Assembly: GCF_014960965.1 (NCBI RefSeq)
Contig: NZ_CP063169.1
Span: 95,581-159,580, forward strand
Origin: Ruania alkalisoli
GTDB lineage: Bacteria; Actinomycetota; Actinomycetes; Actinomycetales; Beutenbergiaceae
Direction: 5' to 3'
DNA: 64,000 bases
The position numbers and the translations under genes were made by a program. The notes under the pieces were generated by a model. The model worked only from the letters and a program-made list of their open reading frames with translations, was not told the origin of the DNA and did no database searches. This document shows positions 15,646 to 24,030 of this stretch, piece by piece (position 1 is the first letter of the stretch; the number at the start of each line of letters is the position of its first letter).

Positions 15646-17121
15646 TCAGCTGCGGAACCACTCCTTCAACGCCGGGTACAGCTGGGCGTAGGACTGCGCT
15701 GCGGGCGCATAGACAGCCACCAGTTCCGGGGTCGGCTGCACGCGCCGCTCCACGCCAGACATCGCCTCGGCCGCCGCAGCCACCCCACCGGGAACGAGAC
15801 CCACGGCGCTCGCGGCCAGGATTGCCGCCCCGAGCGCGGTGGCCTCAGTGGTGGCGCTGATCGCCAGCGGCCGGTTCAGCACCGAGGCGAGGATCTCGAT
15901 CCACGCACTCGACGCCGACCCGCCGCCGAGCACCACGATCTCCTCCACCCGCCCGGCCGGGACCTCCAGCCGGTCCAGCAGCACCTTCGTCTCGAAGCCC
16001 AGCCCCTCCAACACGGCCCGGTAGAACTCGCCCGCGCCGTGACTCTCGGTGAACCCCGCGAACGTGCCGCGCGCCTGGTCGTCCCAGAACGGGGTGGCCG
16101 AGCCGCTCAGATAAGGCAGGTAGCGGAGGCCACCGGCACCCGGATCGGTCGAGTCCAGCAGCTCCTCCAACCCGGCCGGATCCTCCGGGATCGCGCCGGC
16201 GAACGCCTTCCGGAACCACGCCACCGAGAGCGCCCCGGAGTTGATGAACCCCTCGATGGTCACGCCCTCACCGAGCGGTGAGCCGAGCAGCCGGTAGTCC
16301 CAGCTCGCGTACGCTCCCTCGGCGGCGTGCACCCCCAGCGTGATCGACGTGCCCAGGCTCAGGTAGGCCAGCCCCTTGCGAGAGACTCCAGCGCCCAGAC
16401 CGCCGCTCTGCCCGTCGCCGGCACCGGCGATGATCGGCAGGCCCTCCGGCAACCCGGTCAGCTGTGCCACGTGCGCCGTGAGATGCCCGACCACCCCACC
16501 GGGCGGGACGAGCGTGGGCATCTGCTCCCGCCGCAGCCCCACCCGGGCGAGCAGCTCGTCCGACCAGTCATTACTGGCCATATCCACCAGCCCCATCGGA
16601 TCCGCCGAGGCGGTCGACGTCGCGAGGTTCCCGGTCAACCGGTGGGTCAGGAAGGCGTGCACATCGGCCACATGTTGTGCTGCGGCGAGCGTCTGCGGCT
16701 CGTGGTCGGCGAGCCAGCCGAGCTTGTAGAAGCTGGGTGTGGTCGAGGGCGGTTTGCCGGAGATGTGGTGCACCGTCTCGTCCCCGAGCCGCTCCACCTG
16801 GGCGCCGGCGCGGGCATCGAGCCAGAGCATTGCCGGGCGCAGCGGCTGCAGCTGTGCGTCCAGGCAGACGAAGGACTCCCGCTGGTGCGTGATCCCGATC
16901 GCGCGGACCGTGTGCCCGGCCGCTGCCAGCTCGTTCGCAGCCCGGGTGAGCACGTCCAGCGTGGAGGCCCACCACTCCTCGGCGTCCTGTTCGTGCCACG
17001 TCGGCTCGGGCGAGTGGCGCTCGATCGAGGCGCGCGTGAGTGCGTGCACCTCACCGCTGGGTCCGAAGGCCACGGCCTTCGTTCCGGTGGTGGAGGCGTC
17101 GATCCCGATCACCACGTCCAT
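15646..17121 (-). CDS. FGGY-family carbohydrate kinase (xylulokinase-like)
   Basis: The 491-residue protein has both FGGY halves: an N-terminal ribonuclease-H-like domain opening VIGIDASTTGTKAVAF, the middle region ITHQRESFVCLD and MLWLDARAG, and the C-terminal domain with the catalytic Asp in AGAGDGQSGGLGAG and the ATP-binding IVVLGGGSASSAWIEILASV. These kinases phosphorylate pentuloses, polyols or related sugars using ATP. It is the last gene of a four-gene minus-strand operon with DeoR, Zn dehydrogenase and a G3P-dehydrogenase-like gene, so the substrate is probably the ketose made by the dehydrogenase. Best guess is a xylulokinase relative; the exact sugar is not readable. Confidence 0.88.
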   Translation of the reverse strand: MDVVIGIDASTTGTKAVAFGPSGEVHALTRASIERHSPEPTWHEQDAEEWWASTLDVLTRAANELAAAGHTVRAIGITHQRESFVCLDAQLQPLRPAMLWLDARAGAQVERLGDETVHHISGKPPSTTPSFYKLGWLADHEPQTLAAAQHVADVHAFLTHRLTGNLATSTASADPMGLVDMASNDWSDELLARVGLRREQMPTLVPPGGVVGHLTAHVAQLTGLPEGLPIIAGAGDGQSGGLGAGVSRKGLAYLSLGTSITLGVHAAEGAYASWDYRLLGSPLGEGVTIEGFINSGALSVAWFRKAFAGAIPEDPAGLEELLDSTDPGAGGLRYLPYLSGSATPFWDDQARGTFAGFTESHGAGEFYRAVLEGLGFETKVLLDRLEVPAGRVEEIVVLGGGSASSAWIEILASVLNRPLAISATTEATALGAAILAASAVGLVPGGVAAAAEAMSGVERRVQPTPELVAVYAPAAQSYAQLYPALKEWFRS

Positions 17122-17235
17122 GTGCTGCCACTCCTTCGTCGTGAAATCCGGTGACGGCGTCCCGCACCCCTGCGGGTCCGTCCGCCCTGGCGAGCAGGGC
17201 TGCCTCAGGTCGGTGTGGCCGGTGCCACCCAGGCC

Positions 17236-18276
17236 TCAGAGTGCGCCGCGGATCACCGCCAGCGGGTCCTGCGCACCGTCGAGGACGGCACGGATCGCCG
17301 CCAGCAGTGTGAGCCGGTCAGCGATGCTACCGAGCCGGGAGTCCACCAGCTGCGCGGCGAGCCCACTCGCGGCCACCCCTTCGACCGTCTGACCGGCCTC
17401 GCGCATGTGCTCCAAGGCCTCGGCCGCGGTCTCGCCGGCACCGATTCGGGCGCCGTAGACCTTGTTCCGGCCCGACAGTCCGGTGACCTCCAGGTCCCCC
17501 ACGCCGGGGAGCCCGAAGGCCGTCTCCACCCGGCCACCGAGCGCCTCGGCCACCAGTCCCATCTCCTCGGAGGCGCGGGCGAAGATCGCGGACTTGAGGT
17601 TGTGCCACGGTTCCCCGGTGGACTGCTCGAGCCCGTCGGCATAGCCGAGCGCGATCGCGTACACGTTCTTCAGTGGGGCACAGACCTCCAGCCCGGCCTC
17701 GTCGTCGCTCACGCTGGGCCGGTAGTCCGGGGTGCGCATCAGGTCGGCAAGCGCGGTGGCTGCCCGCCCGTCGTCGGTGGAGGCGAAGGCGGTGGCGGTG
17801 AACCGGCCTGCGGCCACCTCGTTGGCCTTGCACGGGCCGCCGATCGCGACGATCACGGCGCCCGGGTCCTCGATCGCCTCGCGGACGGCCTCGGGCATCA
17901 GGTCGATGGAGCCGTCCATGCGCTGGTGGAAACCCTTGCTCACCAGGCCGAGCACGGGTCGGTGGGCCGGGTCGGCCGAGCGGGTCAGGTGCGGCGCAGC
18001 ACGGCGACTCACCTCCAGCACCCCCACCGAGGCGACCGCCACGATCACCGCATCCGCGCCCGCCAGGGCATCGGCGATCCGGTCGCTCGTGAACACCTCG
18101 GCCCCCCGGGCCAGGGGGACCTTCGTGCCGGGGTGAGGGCCGCCGTCGGCGAACTCTTGAAGGAAGTGATCGTCCAGCCAGGTGCCCCACAAGGCCACCT
18201 CGTGGCCGTTCGCGCGCAGCGGAGTGGCCAGCGCCGAACCCATGGCACCGGCGCCGAGGATCGTCACGCGCGCCAT
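17236..18276 (-). CDS. NAD-dependent glycerol-3-phosphate dehydrogenase-like protein
   Basis: A 346-residue two-domain dehydrogenase. The Rossmann start MARVTILGAGAMGSALATPL (GxGxMG) is followed by ADAVIVAVASVGV, VLGLVSKGF (lipid-biosynthesis G3PDH style), VAIGGPCKANEVAAG, and the catalytic-domain motif CAPLKNVYAIALGYADGLE with the conserved Lys-Asn. It is longer-looped and more diverged than the housekeeping GpsA, and its place in a sugar operon suggests it acts on a phosphorylated catabolic intermediate, perhaps dihydroxyacetone phosphate released by the aldolase across the divergent promoter. The ATG at 18276 overlaps the dehydrogenase stop by one base. Confidence 0.8.
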   Translation of the reverse strand: MARVTILGAGAMGSALATPLRANGHEVALWGTWLDDHFLQEFADGGPHPGTKVPLARGAEVFTSDRIADALAGADAVIVAVASVGVLEVSRRAAPHLTRSADPAHRPVLGLVSKGFHQRMDGSIDLMPEAVREAIEDPGAVIVAIGGPCKANEVAAGRFTATAFASTDDGRAATALADLMRTPDYRPSVSDDEAGLEVCAPLKNVYAIALGYADGLEQSTGEPWHNLKSAIFARASEEMGLVAEALGGRVETAFGLPGVGDLEVTGLSGRNKVYGARIGAGETAAEALEHMREAGQTVEGVAASGLAAQLVDSRLGSIADRLTLLAAIRAVLDGAQDPLAVIRGAL

Positions 18277-19310
18277 CAGGGCACCAGCGCAAACTTCGAG
18301 CCACGGCCGGCGGCCATGTCTTCCAGGCTGTCCACGAGGGCCTCCAGCGGGCGGGTCTCGGTGATCAAGGACATCCCGTCCACCCGCCCGGTGGCCAGCA
18401 GCTTCACCGCAGTAGCCACGTAGCGCGGCTGGTGGTGGAAGACGCCCTTCATGGTGAGCTCCTCGTAGTGCACCCGCGAGGTGTCCAGGCTCATCAGGGC
18501 CCCCTTCGGGGTGCCACCGAACCAGACGGCGGTGCCTCCCGGGCGGACTGTATCCAGCGTCTGCTCCCACACCGGAGGCAGGCCGACCGCCTCGATGCCG
18601 ACGTCGGCTCCTCGCTCACCGGGGGTGTGGGCACGGATGGCCTCCAGGCGAGCGTCGTCGTCGAGGTCGGTGATGTTCACTGTGCGCTCGGCGCCGGCGG
18701 CCAGGGCTTGCTCCAGGCGCCAGGCGCTCTGATCCACGCTGATCACGTGCGCGCCACGCAGGGTGGCCAGGCGCACGAACATCAGCCCGATCGGGCCGGC
18801 GCCGTGCACCACCACGGTGTCGCCGAGCTCGATGCCGGATTCGGCCATCCCGTGCACCACGGTGGCCAGCGGCTCCAGCGGGGCGGCGGCCTCGAATGGC
18901 AGGGTGTCGGGGATCTCGTAGGTGTTGCGCGCCACGATCGGGGCGGGCACCACGATCTCCTCGGCGAAGGCGCCGTTGAGGAAGACGAGGTTCTCGCACA
19001 GGCTCTCCCGGCCGATGGTGCACGCCCAGCAGTACCCGCACGGGGCGGTGTTGGCAGCGACCACCCGCATCCCGGGGGTGAACGACTCGACCCCCTCACC
19101 CACCTCGGTGACCACACCGGCGAACTCGTGCCCGAACCGGGCCGGCAGAGTGGGGAACAGCTTCGGGTGCCCGCGGCGGTAGGACTTCAGATCGGTGCCG
19201 CAGGTCGCGGCGGCGCGTACCTCGACGGCGATCTCTCCCGGGCCGGGCTTCTCACGTTCGATCTCCTCGATCGCGAGCTCCCCGGGGCCGCGGAAGATCG
19301 CGGCCCTCAT
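18276..19310 (-). CDS. zinc-dependent medium-chain dehydrogenase (sorbitol dehydrogenase-like)
   Basis: A 344-residue MDR-family polyol/alcohol dehydrogenase. Catalytic zinc ligands are visible as Cys 37 (AATCGTD) and His 61-Glu 62 (GHE). Structural zinc cysteines are 91, 94, 97 and 105 (PCGYCWACTIGRESLC). The NAD-binding fold carries VVVHGAGPIGLMFVRLA. Such enzymes oxidise secondary alcohols of polyols to ketoses. It would supply the substrate for the FGGY kinase downstream. The start is the ATG at 19310; the frame upstream reads into unlikely peptide. It lies 37 bases after the DeoR gene. Confidence 0.9.
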   Translation of the reverse strand: MRAAIFRGPGELAIEEIEREKPGPGEIAVEVRAAATCGTDLKSYRRGHPKLFPTLPARFGHEFAGVVTEVGEGVESFTPGMRVVAANTAPCGYCWACTIGRESLCENLVFLNGAFAEEIVVPAPIVARNTYEIPDTLPFEAAAPLEPLATVVHGMAESGIELGDTVVVHGAGPIGLMFVRLATLRGAHVISVDQSAWRLEQALAAGAERTVNITDLDDDARLEAIRAHTPGERGADVGIEAVGLPPVWEQTLDTVRPGGTAVWFGGTPKGALMSLDTSRVHYEELTMKGVFHHQPRYVATAVKLLATGRVDGMSLITETRPLEALVDSLEDMAAGRGSKFALVP

Positions 19311-19347
19311 GACGCTGATCCGTTCGGCTGGGGACCTCGGGTCATGG

Positions 19348-20160
19348 TCAACTCTCCTGTTCCTCGGTGACTTCGGCGACGATGACGGTCTCGACGTGCT
19401 CGCGCAGACGGCGCAGGTCCGCAGGATCGATGCCGTCGTCGACGACGACGGCATCCATCTCGGACAGGCCGGCCTGACGGTGCAGAGCACGCCGGGAGAA
19501 CTTGGTGTGGTCGACCAGCAGCACCGAACGCGCGGCCTGGTCGATGAGGGAGCGCTTGACCTGCAGCGGCCCCTCCTCCGGGTGGAAGACCGCGCCCTGC
19601 CCGACGGCGGTGGCCGAGAGGAAGAAGACGTCGATCTGGATCGATCGGATCGCTTCGTGTGTGCTCGATCCCTGGAAGGACTGGAAGTCGGGGGAGAACG
19701 TGCCGCCCAGGCCGAACATCGTGGCGTGCCCGGTGGCGGCGACCTGCTCGATCACGGGCAGGAAGTTCGAGACGATCGTCAGTTCATCCCGTGCGGCGAG
19801 GCCGTCCACCAGCGCGAGGGCGCTGGTGGAGTCGTCGAGTGCGACCACCCGGGTGAGGTGGTCGGCGTCCAGTGCCTCGAGCCAGGCGAGCGCGGCGTCG
19901 GCCATAGCGCGCTTCTGCGGCAGCATGTGATGCCGGCGCAGCGCCACGTTGCGTTCCACTTCCTCGATGGGGGTGGCCTTGGCACCGGAACGCACCTTGG
20001 AGACCACCCCTCGAGCGTCGAGCTCGTCCAGGTCCCGGTGGATGGTCATCGGGGTGACGCCGAAGTGCTCGGCGAGTTCGTCGATGCGGATGAACCCCTT
20101 GGCCGAGACGATCTCCGAGATCTCGCTGCGTCGTTCCTGCGCGGCCTGGCGCCGTCTCAT
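19348..20160 (-). CDS. DeoR-family transcriptional regulator
   Basis: The 270-residue repressor has the DeoR helix-turn-helix at about 8-60 (ISEIVSAKGFIRIDELAEHF then GVTPMTIHRDLDEL) and a C-terminal sugar-phosphate sensor domain of the ribose-5-phosphate-isomerase-like fold (about 80-235, with KRAMADAALAWL, LDDSTSALALVDGL and the DHTKFSRRAL block). DeoR regulators respond to phosphorylated sugars and usually repress the neighbouring catabolic operon. A strong GAGGAGG precedes the ATG. It is the first gene of the minus-strand operon and faces the RbsABC-type importer across about 200 bases. Confidence 0.93.
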   Translation of the reverse strand: MRRRQAAQERRSEISEIVSAKGFIRIDELAEHFGVTPMTIHRDLDELDARGVVSKVRSGAKATPIEEVERNVALRRHHMLPQKRAMADAALAWLEALDADHLTRVVALDDSTSALALVDGLAARDELTIVSNFLPVIEQVAATGHATMFGLGGTFSPDFQSFQGSSTHEAIRSIQIDVFFLSATAVGQGAVFHPEEGPLQVKRSLIDQAARSVLLVDHTKFSRRALHRQAGLSEMDAVVVDDGIDPADLRRLREHVETVIVAEVTEEQES

Positions 20161-20216
20161 GCTGCCTCCTCGCGATCACATGTCGTCATCGGCCTAGTGT
20201 GACCTGTGCAGGAACG

Positions 20217-20233
20217 TAACACAGTGAATGTTA
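20217..20233. promoter_or_regulatory. candidate DeoR operator
   Basis: TAACA-N7-TGTTA forms an inverted repeat midway between the divergent deoR and importer operons, 12 bases upstream of the plus-strand -35 box. Two short direct repeats (GTTAGAA at 20230, GTTAGGAA at 20252) follow. Its position suits joint repression of both operons. Confidence 0.45.
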
Positions 20234-20244
20234 GAACGAAAGAC

Positions 20245-20273
20245 TTGTACCGTTAGGAATCATCCTCTACAGT
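20245..20273 (+). promoter_or_regulatory. promoter of RbsABC-type operon
   Basis: TTGTAC (20245-20250) and TACAGT (20268-20273) are separated by 17 bases. Transcription would begin near 20280, about 77 bases before the GTG start at 20357. Confidence 0.5.
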
Positions 20274-20356
20274 CCCTTTTCATGTGATGCGCGTTGTCGC
20301 GCCGATCACCACACACGCACCGAGACGCACGCATACCGAGACGAAGGGGTCCCCGC

Positions 20357-21886
20357 GTGGTACCAGCACTGCAAGTGGATGGCCTGTTCAAGGCCTTCGG
20401 CGGTGTGCCCGTCCTGCATGAACTGAGCTTCGCCGTGGAGCCCGGGTCGGTGGTCGTGCTCGCCGGTGAGAACGGAGCCGGCAAGTCCACGCTGTTCAAC
20501 ATCGTGATGGGCCGCCTGCCTGCCGACTCCGGAACCGTCACCCTCCGGGGAACCGAGCTCACCCACCCCTCCCCGCGGCACGCCCGTGACTTGGGTGTCG
20601 CGCTCGTTCCCCAGGAATTGGCGCCGTACGAGGACCTGTCCGTGGCGGAGAACATCGCCGTAGGCCGCGAACCCCGGGCTGCCGGCTTCGTGCTGCGTCG
20701 CCGCCAGATGCGCGCCCACGCCCGCGAGTTGCTCGCCGAGTTCGACGTCGACATCGACCCTGACCTGCCGATGAACCGGCTCTCAGTGGCCCTCACGCAG
20801 ATCGTGGAGATCGTCAAGGCCACCAGCTCCGGGGCAAAGATCCTGCTGCTGGACGAGCCGACCTCTTCCATCCCCGAAGCTGAGGTGGAACGGCTCTACC
20901 AGGTGATCCGCCGGCTCCGCGATCGCGGGGTGGCCATGGTCTACACCACCCACCGGATGCAGGAGATCGAGGCCATCGCCGATCGTGTGGTGGTCCTCCG
21001 CGACGGTGGGCTCACCCTGGACGAACCGGCACGAGAGGTGCAGCCCCACCAGATCGTCACCGCGATGATCGGCCGGGAGCTCGGCACCATGTTCCCCGAG
21101 CGTCCCGCTCCGGGGACGACCCCGGTGCTGGAGGTCAACGAACTGCGCCGCCGACCCGGCCGGCCAGCCGTGGACCTCACCGTCCACGCCGGCGAGGTGG
21201 TGGGGCTCGGCGGGCTTGTGGGTGCCGGCCGATCGGCCACCCTCAAAGCCATCTTCGGAGCCAACCGCGCCGCCGCCGGGACCGTCACCGTCAATGGCAA
21301 GGCGCTGCACCGGCAATCCGTGCGCGCCTCCATCGACGCCGGCCTCGCCTTCGTGCCGGAGGACCGCAAGCGCGACGGCCTCGTGCTCGGCCGCTCGATC
21401 CTCGACAACATGACGCTGCCCTACATCGCCGACTACTCCCGGTTCGGGGTCATGCGCTCCAGTGCCCGCACCGCGGCCGCCACCCGGCACGTGGAGGACA
21501 TGCGGCTGCGCTACCGCTCCCTGCACCAGCTCACCGAGACCCTCTCCGGCGGAAACCAGCAGAAGATCGTCATCGCCCGCTGGATGGACCGCTCACCGGC
21601 CGTGCTCCTGCTCGACGAACCCACCCGCGGCGTGGACGTCGGTGCCCGGAGCGAGATCTACCGCATCATCAGCGAGCTCGCGGCGACGGGCCTCGGTGTG
21701 CTCGTCGCGAGCTCGGACATGCCCGAGCTCATCGGGCTCACGCACCGGGTGCTGGTCATGCGCGACGGAGCGATCGCCGGTGAACTCGACCGCGCCGATC
21801 TCGACGCCCCGGACGCTCAAGCTCGCATCTTCCACCTGGCCAGCGGTGAGGACGCCGCCCGCCACACGACCGAGGAGGGTCGATGA
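20357..21886 (+). CDS. sugar ABC transporter ATP-binding protein (RbsA/CUT2 type)
   Basis: A 509-residue protein with two fused nucleotide-binding domains. Domain 1 has Walker A GENGAGKST, a weak signature LSVALTQ and Walker B ILLLDEPTS. Domain 2 has a degenerate Walker A GLVGAGRSA, signature LSGGNQQK and VLLLDEPTRGVDVG. This asymmetry is typical of the ribose/xylose (CUT2) ATPases. It would power the permease that follows with a four-base overlap. The GTG at 20357 follows AAGGGG by seven bases; an in-frame ATG further upstream gives a basic extension not found in the family. First gene of a four-gene operon. Confidence 0.95.
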   Translation: MVPALQVDGLFKAFGGVPVLHELSFAVEPGSVVVLAGENGAGKSTLFNIVMGRLPADSGTVTLRGTELTHPSPRHARDLGVALVPQELAPYEDLSVAENIAVGREPRAAGFVLRRRQMRAHARELLAEFDVDIDPDLPMNRLSVALTQIVEIVKATSSGAKILLLDEPTSSIPEAEVERLYQVIRRLRDRGVAMVYTTHRMQEIEAIADRVVVLRDGGLTLDEPAREVQPHQIVTAMIGRELGTMFPERPAPGTTPVLEVNELRRRPGRPAVDLTVHAGEVVGLGGLVGAGRSATLKAIFGANRAAAGTVTVNGKALHRQSVRASIDAGLAFVPEDRKRDGLVLGRSILDNMTLPYIADYSRFGVMRSSARTAAATRHVEDMRLRYRSLHQLTETLSGGNQQKIVIARWMDRSPAVLLLDEPTRGVDVGARSEIYRIISELAATGLGVLVASSDMPELIGLTHRVLVMRDGAIAGELDRADLDAPDAQARIFHLASGEDAARHTTEEGR

Positions 21887-22890
21887 CCAGAACCACGCCC
21901 GCGTTCCTTGCGAACGTCCGGCAGCTCGCCGAAGGCAAGTCCGCACGCGAGGTGGCCACGGGGCTGCTCGTGCGCAACGCCATGGTGCTCATCCTGCTGG
22001 TGGTGATCTGCTACTTCGCCTACCGCAGCGCGCGCTTCGCCACGCTCGACAACGTCACCACCATCCTCATCGCTGCCGCTCCGTTCGCCCTGATCGCACT
22101 CGGGCAGACGCTGGTGATCCTCACCGGCGGTATCGACCTCTCCGTCGGATCCGTGATCGCCGTCAGTGCCATGAGCGCGGCCTGGACGGCCGTACGGGTC
22201 CCTGACCAGCTCTGGCTCGCACCGGTCGTGGCGACCGGTGTGGGACTGCTGGCGGGCGCCGTCAACGGACTGCTGGTGAGCAGGTTCTCCGTGCCACCCT
22301 TCGTGGCCACCCTGGGCATGCTCACCGCCGCCTCCGGTTTCGCCTACGCGATCGGCAACGGCGCACCGATCAACGGCGTACCCGACGGCTACGGCGCGTT
22401 CGCCAACACCGAGGTGCTCGGGATGAAGATCCCGGTGCTGCTGATGATCGTCGGCTTCGCCACCTTCTGGTTCGTGCTCCGGCACACCACGTTCGGCCTG
22501 CGCATCTACGCCATCGGCGGCAACTCCAGTGCCGCGGCGCTCGCCGGTGTCCCTACCGAGCGGACCCGCGTGTGGGTGTACCTGATCAGCGGAGGCCTCG
22601 CCGGGGTGTCCGGGCTGATGATCTCCTCCCGGGTGATCTCCGGATCCCCCACCCTCGGTCAGGGCTACGAGCTGGACGCCATCGCTGCCGTCGTGATCGG
22701 TGGCGCCAGCCTCTTCGGAGGCCGCGGCACCGTCTGGGGCACCCTGCTCGGCCTGATGCTCATCCAGACCTTGAACAACGGCCTGCAGATCCTCGTGATC
22801 CCCCCGTACTGGCAGGCCGTCATCAAGGGCGCCCTGATCGCGGCCGCGGTCGCCATCGACGTCTGGGCCACCAGACGCACCCGTTCCTGA
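21883..22890 (+). CDS. sugar ABC transporter permease (RbsC type)
   Basis: The 335-residue hydrophobic permease belongs to the branched-chain/monosaccharide family. Features are [20 protein letters not shown] (the conserved T(G/A)GIDLSVGS block), [30 protein letters not shown], and the near C-terminal [18 protein letters not shown]. About nine to ten membrane segments are expected, and it acts as a homodimer with the fused ATPase. The four-base overlap with the preceding gene couples translation. Confidence 0.95.
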   Translation: MTRTTPAFLANVRQLAEGKSAREVATGLLVRNAMVLILLVVICYFAYRSARFATLDNVTTILIAAAPFALIALGQTLVILTGGIDLSVGSVIAVSAMSAAWTAVRVPDQLWLAPVVATGVGLLAGAVNGLLVSRFSVPPFVATLGMLTAASGFAYAIGNGAPINGVPDGYGAFANTEVLGMKIPVLLMIVGFATFWFVLRHTTFGLRIYAIGGNSSAAALAGVPTERTRVWVYLISGGLAGVSGLMISSRVISGSPTLGQGYELDAIAAVVIGGASLFGGRGTVWGTLLGLMLIQTLNNGLQILVIPPYWQAVIKGALIAAAVAIDVWATRRTRS

Positions 22891-22939
22891 CCATCACCGA
22901 CCCCCGCAAGAGATCCACCACCTGCAAGGAGGCACGAAG

Positions 22940-23968
22940 GTGCGACACCACACGAAGACAATGATGATTGCTGCCACTCTCGGCGGCGGGCTACTGCTCG
23001 CCGGCTGCGGCGCCGGCGATCCCGATGCCGGAGACGACTCGCTGCAGATCGGCGTCTCCGTCTACGACATGAGCTCGTTCATCACCCAGGGCCAGGAAGG
23101 GATGGAGGCCTACGCCGAGGCCAACGACATCGAGCTGCTGTGGAACTCCGCCGGGCTCGACGTCTCCACCCAGGCCGATCAGCTCGACCAGTACATCAAC
23201 GCGGGCGTGGATGCGATCGTCGTGGTCCCCGTGCAGGCGGACTCCCTCGGTCCACAGCTCGTCGCCGCCTCAGATGCCGGCATCCCCGTGATTCCCGTGA
23301 ACGCGGCCCTCGACGACACCACCAACGTCACCGCCTCGGTCCTGCCCGATGACGTGGCTGCCGGTGAGAGCGAGGCGCAGATGATGGTCGACGAGCTCGG
23401 TGGCGAGGGCAACGTCGTCATCCTGCAGGGCCCGCTCGGCCAGTCCGCCGAACTCGACCGCACCGAGGGCATCGAGAACGTGCTCGCGGAGAACCCCGGT
23501 ATCGAGGTCCTCGCGATGGACACCGCGAACTGGACCCGCGACGAGGCCGTCAACCTCATGGCCAACTGGATCTCCGCCTTCGGTGAGGACATCGACGGCG
23601 TCATCGCCGAGAACGACGATATGGGCCTGGGTGCCCTCCAGGCGCTGAACGAGGCCGGAATGAGCGTGCCGATCGTCGGCATCGACGGCATCGAGGACGG
23701 CCTGGCCGCCGTCGCCGCCGGCGACTTCATCGGCACCCACCTCCAGCACGGCCGGGTCGAGCTGGGCGCCGGGCTGGCCGTGGCCGAGCGCGCCGCGAAC
23801 GGTGAGGACGTCGAGGAGCTCTACACCTACGTCATGCCCACGGTGACGCCGGACAACGTCGAGGACGTGCAGGCCAACGTGGTCACCGACGTCGAGGCCT
23901 TCCTCGACCGCCTGCCCGAGCTCATCGAAGCGAACCTCGCCTCCGGCGACCTGTCGAACGAGGAGTGA
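22940..23968 (+). CDS. sugar ABC transporter substrate-binding lipoprotein (RbsB type)
   Basis: A 342-residue periplasmic-binding-protein type 1 lipoprotein; the lipobox is LLAGC (Cys 25). The mature part shows [20 protein letters not shown], the hinge [18 protein letters not shown], and [20 protein letters not shown], all typical of ribose/galactose binders of the CUT2 class. It delivers the sugar to the permease. AAGGAGG sits eight bases before the GTG start. A hairpin follows the gene and may raise its level over that of the downstream aldolase gene. Confidence 0.94.
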   Translation: MRHHTKTMMIAATLGGGLLLAGCGAGDPDAGDDSLQIGVSVYDMSSFITQGQEGMEAYAEANDIELLWNSAGLDVSTQADQLDQYINAGVDAIVVVPVQADSLGPQLVAASDAGIPVIPVNAALDDTTNVTASVLPDDVAAGESEAQMMVDELGGEGNVVILQGPLGQSAELDRTEGIENVLAENPGIEVLAMDTANWTRDEAVNLMANWISAFGEDIDGVIAENDDMGLGALQALNEAGMSVPIVGIDGIEDGLAAVAAGDFIGTHLQHGRVELGAGLAVAERAANGEDVEELYTYVMPTVTPDNVEDVQANVVTDVEAFLDRLPELIEANLASGDLSNEE

Positions 23969-23973
23969 CCTAT

Positions 23974-24008
23974 CGCCGTCGGGTGCCGGTTGCCGGTACC
24001 CGACGGCG
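23974..24008 (+). terminator. intra-operon hairpin after substrate-binding protein gene
   Basis: CGCCGTCGGGT (23974-23984) pairs perfectly with ACCCGACGGCG (23998-24008) around a 13-base loop, five bases after the stop and 22 bases before the aldolase start. There is only CCTTT after it, so it is more likely a partial terminator or 3' stabiliser. Confidence 0.55.
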
Positions 24009-24030
24009 CCTTTCGATCATGAGGAGAACG

